From JAEUIG01 sp046349775 (GTDB taxonomy: Bacteria > Planctomycetota > Planctomycetia > Planctomycetales > Planctomycetaceae): a stretch of 64,000 nucleotides of DNA. A model generated the notes under the pieces. It worked only from the letters and a program-made list of their open reading frames with translations, did no database searches and was not told where the DNA came from. Shown in pieces: positions 39,880-51,033 of the stretch. Positions within the stretch are counted from its first letter, which is position 1. Every line of letters begins with the position of its first letter. The translations under genes and the position numbers were made by a program. The DNA is taken from contig JAXMBS010000006.1 of assembly GCA_046349775.1 (NCBI GenBank), positions 53,516 through 117,515 of the forward strand, written 5' to 3'.

Positions 39880-40555
39880 ATGGGCGGACCACGAATATTC
39901 TGGATCGTCGCCTCGCTGCTGCTCGTCGCAGCGACGCAGGGGGCGTGGACTATTTTTGTGCCCAGAAAGAGCCGCGTCGTGCGGCGGCTGCGGCAGGACC
40001 TCGCCGCACTCCCGGGCACAGCCAGGAGATCGACGATCGAGGCGGAAGGCGACGACTACGAAATCGACCCAAAAGTGCTCAACGTGTTGGGGCGCCGAGG
40101 GCGGTGACGCGGTCGTACAAGAACAGCCGCGGCCGGCGCTGCTCGGTGCATCTGGCCTGCTGGTACTCCAAGGACCAGTGGACGCCGCATCCGCCCGATT
40201 TGTGTTATGACGAGCGCGGGTTCTCGCGCGTGCGCCATGAACTTCGGCCGCTGCGCTGGCCGGGACACGACGAGTCCTCGGAGCAGCCCAAACATAACGT
40301 CCGCACGGCGCAGTACGCGGAAGCGCAGAACGGCAGATTGATTCTGACGCCGTCTACTGGTACCAGATCGGTGACAATACGTTCTACGATCGCACGTCGG
40401 GGCGTCCGGTGATGCGTGTTGTGGGGTGTCCGAGCGGCTGCCGTTGATCAAGGTCTTGATGCAAACCGCGCCGAGACCGAGAGAGACACGCGAGCAGCGC
40501 GACAGCCTGATGCAATTGGCCGCCGTTGGTTCAAGACCACGCGGCCCAACTGTGA
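39880..40555 (+). pseudogene. EpsI-like exosortase-associated protein (DUF3485 type), frameshifted
   Basis: An ATG at 39880 opens MGGPRIFWIVASLLLVAATQ, a single N-terminal membrane segment. Later, in other frames, come VTRSYKNSRGRR and SVHLACWYSK followed by HPPDLCYDERGF, which match the EpsI/DUF3485 pattern with a conserved Cys in a CY motif. A C-terminal YWYQIGDNTFYDR and RLPLIKVLMQT follow, ending at a TGA at 40553-40555. EpsI proteins accompany exosortases and may help transfer or anchor the processed proteins (role poorly known). At least four frame changes occur. Family call is from reconstructed sequence. Confidence 0.65.
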
Positions 40556-40569
40556 ACCCTGTCGGCGAA

Positions 40570-41510
40570 ATGGCAACGTTGCAGACGTCGAACCCTCCGG
40601 CGCCAGAAAGGGCAATCGTTCAGGAGACGGCCCACCTGGACGACGTTGTGCCAGCAGGCGATGAAGACGCGCGAGAAGTCGTCATCCGCCCCGTTGCAGG
40701 CTGCTGCGGAGTTCGACCTCGCGAGTTGCATGCGTACCGCGACTCCTTCGTCTTTCTCACGTGGAGGAGCATCAAGGTCCAGGCGCAATGCGCCGCATTG
40801 GGGCATCGGCTGGGCCGCTGATTCAGCCGCTGTTCCAGATGCTGGTGTTCACAGTCGTGTTCGGCTGCAAAGGTCAAATCCGACGGCGGCCCGTATTCGC
40901 TGTTCAGCCTGGTCGCTCATTCCTGGACCTACTTCGCGAGCGTGCCGTCACGATCGTGACGGACAGCCTCGTCAGCAACGTCCGTCTGCTCGCCGAAGGT
41001 GTATTTCCCCTGATTGGTGATGCCGCTGTCGGCCGTGGCAGCGAAACTGGTCGACTTTTCCATTCTGGCAATGCTGTGCATCATGCTGGTGATCTATCGG
41101 CAGCGCCGACCTGGAACGTGGTCTGCTGCCGCTGCTGGTGTTGCTGATGGTGATCTCGGTCGCTGGGTTGGGAATCTGGCTGACCGCTCGCCATTCAATA
41201 CCGTGACGTCAAGTACGCGCGAACTTCCCGACAGTTCAAGGGCTCCGGTGATTTATTCGAGTTATGCATTACCAGAGTGGTACGACTTGGGACGTACCTT
41301 CCGGGGATGCAAGGTTGGGGCGTTCCGGCCCGGCAGTTGTACGCAATCAACCCGATGGTCGGGGTGATCGAAGGATTCCGCGCGGCGTTTTTGGGTGATC
41401 ATCCGATGCCCTGGGATCTGATCGGCATCGCCGCCGTCTCGGCCTGCATGATTGCGGTCACCGGCTGCATCTACTCGCAGCCGCGAAAGCTGTTCGCGGA
41501 CGTTGCCTGA
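40570..41510 (+). pseudogene. ABC-2 type polysaccharide export permease, frameshifted
   Basis: Membrane permease of a Wzm/TagG-type exporter. Frames in order give GVRPRELHAYRDSFVFLTWRS (about 40709-40772), IGWA followed by IQPLFQMLVFTVVFG, SLVSNVRLLAEGVFP, VMPLSAVAAKLVDFSILAM (in the wild order), VAGLGIWLTA, and the clean last stretch NPMVGVIEGFRAAFLGD to CIYSQPRKLFADVA, stop at 41508-41510. This matches ABC2 permeases for O-antigen, teichoic acid or capsule. The ATPase gene begins seven bases later. About six indels are needed. Confidence 0.72.
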
Positions 41511-41516
41511 GCCCAC

Positions 41517-43024
<1,508 letters not shown>

Positions 43025-43047
<23 letters not shown>

Positions 43048-43725
43048 AGCGGCGTGCGGTGGCCCGTGTCCTGGCGTCAGGTTCGAACGGAATGCCCGCT
43101 CTGTGACTGGGTCGGTTTGCAGTTCCATCCGCACGGGATCCCCAGGAAACGGCGGTACGATGCCCGTTGTCCGAAGTGCGCGCTCGAGCGTCATCGCCTC
43201 GCCTATCTGGCAACAGTCATCAATGACCAGCGGGTGCCGCACCCAAGACGTTGCATGTGGCACCGGAGCTTTACCGAACCGTGGTCGCGCGCCTCCACGG
43301 AATATGTGAGCATCGACCTCGAAGAACCGGCCATGATGCAGATGGATCTGACGCAGGCGGCCATGACCTTTCCGGACGAGTCCTTCTCGCTGATCTGGTG
43401 CTCGAACGTGCTGGAGCTACATTCCGACCGATGCCCAGGCGATGCGTGAAATGTACCGGCATCGCCGCGGGCACCGTGATTGTCCAAGTGCCGATCTGGC
43501 GGCAGACCACGCTGGAGGATGCAGGTTGTGACGCCCGAAGACAGGGCTGAAAAGGTTCTATCAGAGCGACCATGTGCGTCTGTGGCCGGACTCGACATCC
43601 AGCAGTGGCTGGAGGCGGTCGATCGACGCGTCTGCGCGCCGCACCCAGGACTTTGATCCCTATCTCGTCTGCCGGCATGGCCTGTTTCTGCAGCCAACGA
43701 ATTGTTCGTATGCCGGAAGCGTTGA
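43025..43725 (+). pseudogene. SAM-dependent methyltransferase with zinc-finger-like N-terminus, frameshifted
   Basis: The ATG at 43025 begins MRLLQKLKRRAVARVL. A CPLCDW...CPKC motif follows (TECPLCDWVGLQFHP, ARCPKC), then ALERHRLAYLAT, EYVSIDLEEPAMMQMDLT and FPDESFSLIWCSNVLEH, a methyltransferase core. VIVQVPIWRQTTLED and QSDHVRLWGPD-like pieces follow in other frames, and the end is a TGA at 43723-43725. Such CxxC-headed methyltransferases are frequent in polysaccharide clusters. Substrate is probably a glycan unit; inference only. Confidence 0.72.
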
Positions 43726-43728
43726 CCG

Positions 43729-45163
43729 ATCGGTCGTTGACAGAGCGTGCGGATCGCGTGACACCAGGCCGCAGCGGACGGCGCCTGGGGCAATGTTGAA
43801 GACATCGTCAACGGGTCACCGTGCATGGGGTGCGGTGTCTGCGAACCGGTTTGTCCGGTGCAGTGCATCGAGATCGGGGAGTCGCCGACGAACGGTCAGT
43901 TGATCCTGCTGTTAATCAGTCCGCATGTGAGTGGCTGCGACGTCTGCCTGCGGGTCTGTCCGGGAGTGGAAGTCGATTTTCCCACGCTGAACCGCGGTTC
44001 TGGGACGCGAACCGGAGCGGAATCGACGTCGGGGTGGTGGAGGACGTATGTCGGGCACGCGGCCGATCAGGACGTCTGCCACGCGTCGCCGTCAGAAAAA
44101 GCGCTGCGACCGCTGCTGGCATATCGCTGAGCAGGGTTTTATCGACGCGCCATTGTCCTGCGGATGAACTCCGGAGCGGCCGCACGAGAGTGAAGTCGTC
44201 GTAGCGCGGACACGTGAGGAAATCATTGCAGCCAAAGGTTCGAAATACTGTCCCGGTCCGGAGTCGGTTTGCGTGCCGTGATGCGACAGCCAGGACGATA
44301 CGCCTTCGTGGGACTTTCTTGCCACGTGCACGGGGCGCGCAAGTTTCAGCAGGTCTTCAAGAAGTACCGCAACCGGATCGTACTGACGTTGGGACTGTTT
44401 TGCGGCGGCGGGGACGATGGTGAACGCGGTTCGTCCAGCAAAGCGGGAGTAAAGGAAGACGAGCCAAGGAACTGCGCTGCGGGCGGCGACGGGTGGCCGG
44501 GCAAGACGACGCTCTGCCATGACGGACGGATCGCAACACTGAACAAGCTGGCAGGCCGCCAAGACGCGCTACCGAGGCGGCCGCCTACACGTCGTGGATG
44601 CATCGATATTTTTTTCCCCGCGTTGTCTGACATGCACCGACCTGACCGCGTAACTCGCGGACATTTCCTTCGGCGATCCCTGGCTGAAGCGGTATACGGC
44701 CACAGAAAAGACCGGGTTGTCGATGATGGTCGTGCGGACTGCCGTCGACGAGGAGGCCGCTGGACCTGGCGATCCGGGATGCGCGATTCAGTCGTGTAGA
44801 CGAAATGACGCCGGATGAGATCGTGCAGTCGCAAGGAAGATCCCGATGAAGATCGCCACCCGACCGTACCGCAAGGCCGCGCGACTGCTCGGAATCAAAA
44901 CGCCGAACTACGGTAAACTGTACGAGTCAGGCTCCAGCGGGCTACTGGCCGTCGTGGGAGCTGCCTGGGAGTACTGTGGCTCTGGCCTGACGATACCCGC
45001 ACTGTGGCCGTGGTTGGTCCGATTGGAAAGTGGACTGCAAAGCAGTACGGAGTTTCTCCACCGCTGGCGAAATCGATTCAGACGGCGCTGGATCCGGGTT
45101 CAGACCTTGTGCGGCATACGACCGCAGGCGGCCGCCGAAGTCGCCCGTCCGTCGCTTGACTGA
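43729..45163 (+). pseudogene. F420 hydrogenase/dehydrogenase beta-subunit-like Fe-S protein, frameshifted
   Basis: Two ferredoxin-type clusters are clear: SPCMGCGVCEPVCPVQCIEI (43813-43872) and GCDVCLRVCPG (43936-43968). Later frames give VGHAADQDV, LRMNS, AVMRQPGRYAFVGLSCHVHG and FQQVFKKYRNRIVLTLGLFC (44344-44403), then CLTCTDLTAELADISFGDPW in pieces, as in the FrhB family C-terminal domain (FrhB_FdhB_C). The final clean frame runs from 44846 to 45163. In polysaccharide clusters such proteins sit beside pyruvyltransferases, as here. The reaction is not known. The start is unclear, between 43729 and 43800. Confidence 0.7.
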
Positions 45164-45193
45164 AGTTTCGTGCGAACGCTTCGCGATTACCTG

Positions 45194-46373
45194 ATGTTCC
45201 TCGAAGTCACCGGAGTTTCGACAGCCAACAAAGGCGCCGAACTGATGCTGGCGGCGATCCTGGTTAATCTGGCGCTCCAGCGGCCGACGCACTTCGCGGT
45301 TCTGGAGCAGTTTGGATCGCAAGCGCGGACGGCGTTACGGACTCGCGCACCAAGTTGACGCCACCTGAGTCGGTGAGCCGCGCCGGGCGCGGGTGGTTGC
45401 GGCACTCAGGGCAATTCGTCCGGCCGGGACGTGGGCTGGTCGCGGAATCAGAGATTGCGGCGGTCGTCGATGCTTCGGGTTTCGCGTTCAGCGATCAGTT
45501 GGGACAGAAGCGGGGTCTACCACGGTGCGCGAAGCGCGCGGTGGAAGACAGGGAAACCGGTGGTACTTGCCGCAGCTGCTGGGACCGCCGAGGCGATTGG
45601 TGCACCTTCAGTCCGGAATGCGAATGGTCCTCGAACATGTGGACTGCATTTATGCGTGAGCCGGCGTCGCTGGCGCACTTGCAAGACTTGGTGGGAGACA
45701 GCGACAAGGTGCGGATGGGCGCCGGATTTCACGTGCCTGGTGTCCGGGGAACTGCCGCCGGCTTTCGAACCGCAACACCACCAAGCCTGCATCGTGCCGA
45801 ATCACCGCATGATCGAAAAGTCGTAGCGACCGAACGCCAGCAATACATCCCGTTTCTGGCCGCCCGCCTGCGGGAACTGGAGCGGCGTGACGGCGGCCCT
45901 ACGTCCTGTTACATGACGCAGAGGTCGACGAGTCGCTGGTCAAGCCGCTGGAGGCGGAATACGGACGGGCACTGACAGCCGTCTCGGGAACTGGATCCGC
46001 GGAAACTGAAGGGTATCCTGGGGACGGCCCAGGTCGTGATCGGATCGCGATTTCATGCTCTCGTGAGTGCTTTGTCGCAGGGTGTACCGAGCATTGCCAT
46101 CGGATGGAGCCACAAATACGACATGTTGCTGGCGGACTACGGTTGTTCCGAGTGCCGATTGACTCCGGGCAGCGATGAAGCGGGAGATCCGGGAAGTCGT
46201 CGGCTGGGCGATCGACGAACTTCGCCGCAGCCGGCAGGTGAGCGAACTCCGGCGTGCCGGAGAGACGATTAGAGAGCAGGTCCGACAGATGTGGTGCGAT
46301 GTGGACGAAGTTCTTGGCATCCATTTGCCGGAGTCGGACGCCGCCGGCCGCCGAGCCAATCCCCGTCGCGTAG
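45194..46373 (+). pseudogene. Polysaccharide pyruvyl transferase, frameshifted
   Basis: Adds pyruvate ketals to sugars of an exopolysaccharide. The start VTGVSTANKGAELMLAAI (45206-45260) is the family N-terminus; a GTG at 45170 is also possible. In the C-terminal half, YVLLHDAEVDESLVKPLEAE-like pieces (45895-45960) lead to LKGILGTAQVVIGSRFHALV (46006-46065) and GVPSIAIGWSHKYDMLL, the hallmark of the family. Middle parts are scattered over frames. The last residues read PIPVA and a TAG at 46371-46373. It follows the Fe-S protein directly. Confidence 0.75.
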
Positions 46374-46376
46374 CTC

Positions 46377-47703
46377 GTGAAGAACGACGTGCTGGAAGTT
46401 GTGAAGACCTGCACCACGACGACGCCCGCTGCAACCGCAGGCCAGGACGTGCTGTGCGTTTTGTTCGTTCAGCACAGTTCCGACCAAACCGGTTCGACCA
46501 TCAGCGGACACCTGGCGGTCGAAGGGTTCCGGTTATTGGTTGGGATGTCGGGATGCGGCCTTCGGCTTTGAAGGTCCGATGATCGCGGAATACCTGATTA
46601 GGTCAAGCGGGGCTGCATGTTGTTCCGCACAAGAACTGGCTGCGGGGAGGAAACCTGCTGGAGATCCGCACGGGCGCATTTCGCTGAATGGCGGAACTGC
46701 AGTCATTCAGCGCTGATCGACGAAGTTCGGCCGGACGTCGTGTACGTAAATACGCTGCGAGCCTCGCAGGCGTCGTGGTGCTAAAGCGCCGTCGCCGACT
46801 GCCGTTCTGCGTCTGGCATATTAGAGAACTGTTTGACGACGTCGGCGGCGAGATGCACATCCCAGCCTGCGGCGGTCGCCTGCCTGTGCGACGATTGCTC
46901 AAGAGCTTCGCTACGCCGCGTGGCGATTTCACGGTCGGTGGCGAGAACATCCTGGAAAGTCGACTGATCTCGTCCGTCGTGGAGATCGCGTTCCGAACGC
47001 CGTCGGTCAGAACTTTTCCGAAGGGCGCCGGAAACGTCCAGTGAATGTCGCGCACGATTCGACTACTCCCCGGCGTTCCGCTTATCGGCGTTCCCGGACG
47101 CCTCGGCCGATGAAAGGGCACCTGTTCTTCTTTGAAGCGGCGGCATTGATCGCCTGAAAGCGCCCGGATTGCGTATTTGCAATCACAGGCACCGGCGAAG
47201 CTAAATCTACGAAAAACGCAATTGCGACGTCAGACCGAGCAGCTGGGCCTGGCCGATCGAGTGCGGGTTCCTCGGCAACATCACCGTGATGCCGTTCTAT
47301 CGGGCGCGACGCCAGTTCGCGTGCCGTCGGTGGCGGAGCCATTTGGGCGGACAGTGATCGAAGCCTTCGCGGTCGGAACTCGGTCGTTGCGACGGCCGTC
47401 GGCGGCATCCGCGAAACGATCGAGGACAGAAAGACCGGTTTGCTGGCGGCATACGGCGACGTGCCGGCTCTGTGCGGCGCGCTGCTGCGAATTCTTCGAT
47501 CAGGAGTTCGCACGCGTCCTCGCGAATGCCGCCCGACAGACCGCCCGCGAACAGTACACCGCGGAGCGCTATCAGGCCTGCTGCGTGCGATCGCGGCCAG
47601 CGTCGCGGCAGAGATTCCGGGAAGACATCGCATCGAGCAAACGAGCGAACGGGGCGACAAGCCGGAGTGGCCATGTCCTTTCCTCGGGAGGCCCTATGCG
47701 TGA
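46377..47703 (+). pseudogene. Glycosyltransferase family 4/GT1-type, frameshifted
   Basis: GT-B glycosyltransferase. A GTG at 46377 begins MKNDVLEVV; VLCVLFVQHSSDQTGSTISG follows with a Gly-rich donor start. Later pieces are HKNWLRGGNLL, CVWHIRELFDDVGGE, VPLIGVPGTLR-like and the donor-binding VPSVAEPFGRTVIEAFAVGT (47325-47385) with the E-x7-E motif, then VVATAVGGIRET. The last frame ends at a TGA (47701-47703) overlapping the next GTG by GTGA. About six indels. Sugar specificity unknown. Confidence 0.72.
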
Positions 47704-48728
47704 GCGACCAGCCTCCCAATGCCGAAGCATCTCGTGCGGCATCCTTCGCGGGTGCCGTGCGGACCATCGTGATTGTCGCCGCCTATCACGCGGACGCCTG
47801 GTTGCCTGCGTGCGTGCGGCCCTGGCGGAATCCTGGAATCCACACGACCGGTTGCTGCTGATCGATAACAGCGGGAACTGCAACTGGAATCGGCAGCAAA
47901 GGCCATTCCGGGCACGTACGTGCTGGCGACGCCGCGTCCTTGGGGTTCGCCGAAGCCAACAATTTTGATTGGGTACAAGGCGGCGCGAGCGGCGACTACG
48001 TTTGTTTCGACCAGGACACGCGCAGCGGGGCCGGCTGGCTTGACGCGTGCGTGGAGCGTCTCGCGGCTCGGCCGGACGTCGGCGGCGTCGCCGCCGCTCA
48101 GAACCTATGACGACGGTGACTGGGACGCCGGCTTCCGGGCGTGTACGTCCGCCTGTCCCGAATTCTCGCAGATCTTCAGCGCGGTGAGTTCGCCGAGTTT
48201 TATGACGTGCCGCAAGTATCGGCGGCGGCACTTGTCGTGCGCACGTCGGCGCTCGAACAAGCAGGACCGTTCGATCCTATTTTCGGCAGTTACTACGAGG
48301 ATTATGACCTGTGCCGGCGGCTGCGGGCTGCGGGCTATCGAGTCGGCATTTGCAGTCGCGGCGTCGTGTATCATTACAACGGTTCGAGCACGACGACGGC
48401 GGCGGCACAGTCGAAGCGGATGCGGCAGATCATCCGCAATCGGGCGATTCACCGAATTCGCTCGTCGTCGCACGGACGCGTACGGACGGTGCTCAACCAA
48501 TTCATTCGGGTGCTGCCGTGGAATGCGGCGCGCGGGTTGGCGCGAACTCCTTCGTCGCAGCCTGTCGGCGTCCAACTGGCGGCGCACTACGACTTGATGC
48601 GGATACTGGACCGGCTGGTGTTTGAAGATCGCGATCGGCAAGCGTGGCGAGAGTACCTGTTGTCCATCGGCTGGGAACAGGCTACGCGACGATCGAATTC
48701 GGAACGCGGACGGTCGGCCGTTTCATGA
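47700..48728 (+). pseudogene. Glycosyltransferase family 2, frameshifted N-terminal half
   Basis: A GTG at 47700 overlaps the previous stop (GTGA). The GT-A fold start is TIVIVAAYHADAWLPACVR, then LLLIDNSGN and NQDTRSGAGWLDACV-like (DxD region) in other frames. The clean last frame, from about 48141, has PQVSAAALVVRTSALEQAGP and FGSYYEDYDLCRRLRAAGY with the catalytic ED, then a coiled basic end. It stops at 48726-48728, overlapping the next ATG (ATGA). It looks like a rhamnosyltransferase-type enzyme. Confidence 0.75.
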
Positions 48729-50008
48729 GAATCCTGCACGTAAACGATCATCTGGCGTCGGTCGGCGGGATCGAAACGTACCTGCTGTCGCTGATGCCGC
48801 GCCTTGAGCGCCTCGGCCACCAGCAGATGTTCGTGTTCGGCAAGGGGAACCCGTCGTTGGCGGATCGGGCGGCGCAGGTTCTGGAACTGTCGCAGGGGGG
48901 AAAACGGCATGAGGACGCCGGAAGGCGCGCCCTGTCGCGAATCCTTGCGGACTTCCGGCCGGACGTTGTACACCTGCACAATATCTATAACGTCGGTGCT
49001 ATCGATGCCTGCCTGAACTCGGCGCCGACCGTCGTGACGGGGCACGACTTTCGCTACGTCTGTCCGGCGTCGAGTATGTTCTACAAGCGGACGGAACGGA
49101 TCTGCACGCGGCGTTGCGGCCCGGCCTGTTTTGGAGTCACACTGCGTCAGAAGTGCCTGACAATCCGCCCGCGGTACGCCATTGCGTATTACCGTCGCGT
49201 CCGATGGATGGCGAGCAACTGGGGGCGGTTCGCCGGATTAATCACCCCCAGTCACGCCGCCATGGAGCGATTTGTCCAGGCCGGCTTTCCGCGCGAGCAG
49301 TCGTCAGTGTTACCGTATTTTTGTCCGCTCGAACCGCTGGCGGCGCCCCGTCCAAATCCAGAGCAGCCGACCATCCTGTTTCTGGGCCGGATCACGGCCA
49401 TTAAAGGCTTCCGGTACTTTGTACAGGCGCTGGGGAGGCTTCCGGCGAATGTGCGAGGCGTGATGATCGGCGATTTCTCCGACGAGAATCGGCGGCGCGT
49501 AAAATCGCTATCGGCGGACAGCGGCTGTGCCGATCGGCTGGAGTTGCGCCCTTGGGCTGAACGAAACGTGATCCAGGCCACGATGTGCGCTGCCAGCGTG
49601 GTGTGCTTTCCTTCAATCTGTCCGGAGACACTGGGGATCGTGGGACTGGAGTCGCTGGCATGCGGTGTGCCGGTCGTCGCGAGCGACGTGGGCGGCGTGC
49701 GGGAGTGGCTGATTCCGGAAGTGACGGGGCTGCTTTCGCCGGCGAAAGACGCGGCGGCGATGGCGGACGGAATTCGTACGCTCCTGACATCGCCGGAACT
49801 GAATCAACGGATGGGGCGTGCGGGGCTGGAGCTGATCCGCGAGAAATTCAGTCCGGAACGGCATGTTGCGGGATTAATGGACATTTATCGGCGCGCGACC
49901 GGCCAAAAACCGACAATGGATGCATTTCGTGATACGCTGAGTGAACGGATTTCATCGGCGGCGGACACACAAGCAGGATTGCAAAGTCGAACGAAGGCAC
50001 AGGCATGA
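48725..50008 (+). CDS. Glycosyltransferase family 4 (GT-B)
   Basis: 427 residues from the ATG at 48725, chosen because it overlaps the previous stop (ATGA) and starts MRILHVNDHLASVGGIETY, the typical N-terminus. Donor-domain marks include ILFLGRITAIKGFRYFVQAL and CPETLGIVGLESLACGVPVV (E-x7-E), then SDVGGVREWL. HDFRYVCPASSMFY plus several Cys resemble mannosyl- or glucosyl-transferases of exopolysaccharide clusters. The frame is intact. The stop overlaps the next start by ATGA, so translation is coupled. Sugar unknown. Confidence 0.9.
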   Translation: MRILHVNDHLASVGGIETYLLSLMPRLERLGHQQMFVFGKGNPSLADRAAQVLELSQGGKRHEDAGRRALSRILADFRPDVVHLHNIYNVGAIDACLNSAPTVVTGHDFRYVCPASSMFYKRTERICTRRCGPACFGVTLRQKCLTIRPRYAIAYYRRVRWMASNWGRFAGLITPSHAAMERFVQAGFPREQSSVLPYFCPLEPLAAPRPNPEQPTILFLGRITAIKGFRYFVQALGRLPANVRGVMIGDFSDENRRRVKSLSADSGCADRLELRPWAERNVIQATMCAASVVCFPSICPETLGIVGLESLACGVPVVASDVGGVREWLIPEVTGLLSPAKDAAAMADGIRTLLTSPELNQRMGRAGLELIREKFSPERHVAGLMDIYRRATGQKPTMDAFRDTLSERISSAADTQAGLQSRTKAQA

Positions 50009-51003
50009 AGTACTTGATTACCGGGGGCGCGGGCTTCATCGGATCGCATCTGAGCGAGTCGCTGCTAGCCGACGGCCATGAAGTTTTGATCCTCGACGAT
50101 TTTTCGACCGGGCGCTACGAAAACGTGGCGCCTTTGGAGGCGACCGGGCGCCTTAAGGTCGTCTGTGGCGACGTCAAGGATTCGGCCTTGGTCCATGAGT
50201 GCGTGCGCGATGCGGCGGGCGTGTTTCATCTGGCGTCGGCGGTCGGCGTGCAACTGGTGATCGACAAGCCGGTCGAGACGATCGAGACGATCGTTGAAGG
50301 GACGCAGGTCGTCCTCGCCGCGTGCTCACGATATCGCACGCCGGTGCTGATTACGTCTACCTCCGAAGTGTATGGCAAATCGACAAAGACTCCGTTCTCG
50401 GAAGAGGATGACAGCGTGATCGGACCGCCCTCCTTTCGCCGCTGGGGGTACGCGTCGGCCAAAGCGCTCGACGAGTTCCTGGCGCTGGCCTACTGGCACC
50501 AGGTGCGGATGCCAGTGGTGCTCGTGCGGCTGTTCAACACGGTTGGACCGCGGCAGACCGGGCGCTACGGGATGGTGGTGCCGCGGCTGGTCCGCCAGGC
50601 GCTGTTGAATGAGCCTTTGACGGTTTACGGCGACGGCGAGCAGTCGCGCTGCTTCTGCCACGTCCGCGATGCCGTGACGGGCATCCGTCGGCTGCTCGAC
50701 AGCACCGAGGCCCGCGGGCAACTGTACAACGTCGGCAACGACGAAGAGGTCACGATCAATGAACTGGCGCGGCGGATCATTGCGATGACCGGCAGCTCCT
50801 CGACGGTCCGCCACATTCCGTACCGCGAAGCATACGGCAGCGGCTTCGAGGACATGTTACGGCGAGTGCCGAGCCTGACCAAGATCAACAAGGCCGTGGG
50901 GTACGTTCCCGGGTTGCGGCTGGAGGACATCCTGAACGACGTGATCGTGCAGCTTCAGCAGGAACTCGGGATGGAGCACGAGTCGCACGCGGTTCGGAGC
51001 TGA
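50005..51003 (+). CDS. NAD-dependent sugar-nucleotide epimerase/dehydratase
   Basis: 332 residues, extended short-chain dehydrogenase. MKYLITGGAGFIGSHLSES is the NAD site, the catalytic Ser region is TSTSEVYG, and the YxxxK motif is YASAK. VRLFNTVGPRQTGRYGMVVP and SRCFCHVRDAV match UDP-glucose 4-epimerase/UDP-glucuronate decarboxylase relatives. It makes a nucleotide sugar for the cluster; which one is unknown. It starts with an ATGA overlap with the preceding transferase. Intact. Confidence 0.88.
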   Translation: MKYLITGGAGFIGSHLSESLLADGHEVLILDDFSTGRYENVAPLEATGRLKVVCGDVKDSALVHECVRDAAGVFHLASAVGVQLVIDKPVETIETIVEGTQVVLAACSRYRTPVLITSTSEVYGKSTKTPFSEEDDSVIGPPSFRRWGYASAKALDEFLALAYWHQVRMPVVLVRLFNTVGPRQTGRYGMVVPRLVRQALLNEPLTVYGDGEQSRCFCHVRDAVTGIRRLLDSTEARGQLYNVGNDEEVTINELARRIIAMTGSSSTVRHIPYREAYGSGFEDMLRRVPSLTKINKAVGYVPGLRLEDILNDVIVQLQQELGMEHESHAVRS

Positions 51004-51033
51004 CGGGGTTCCTCGGCAACACTCGGCCTGACG

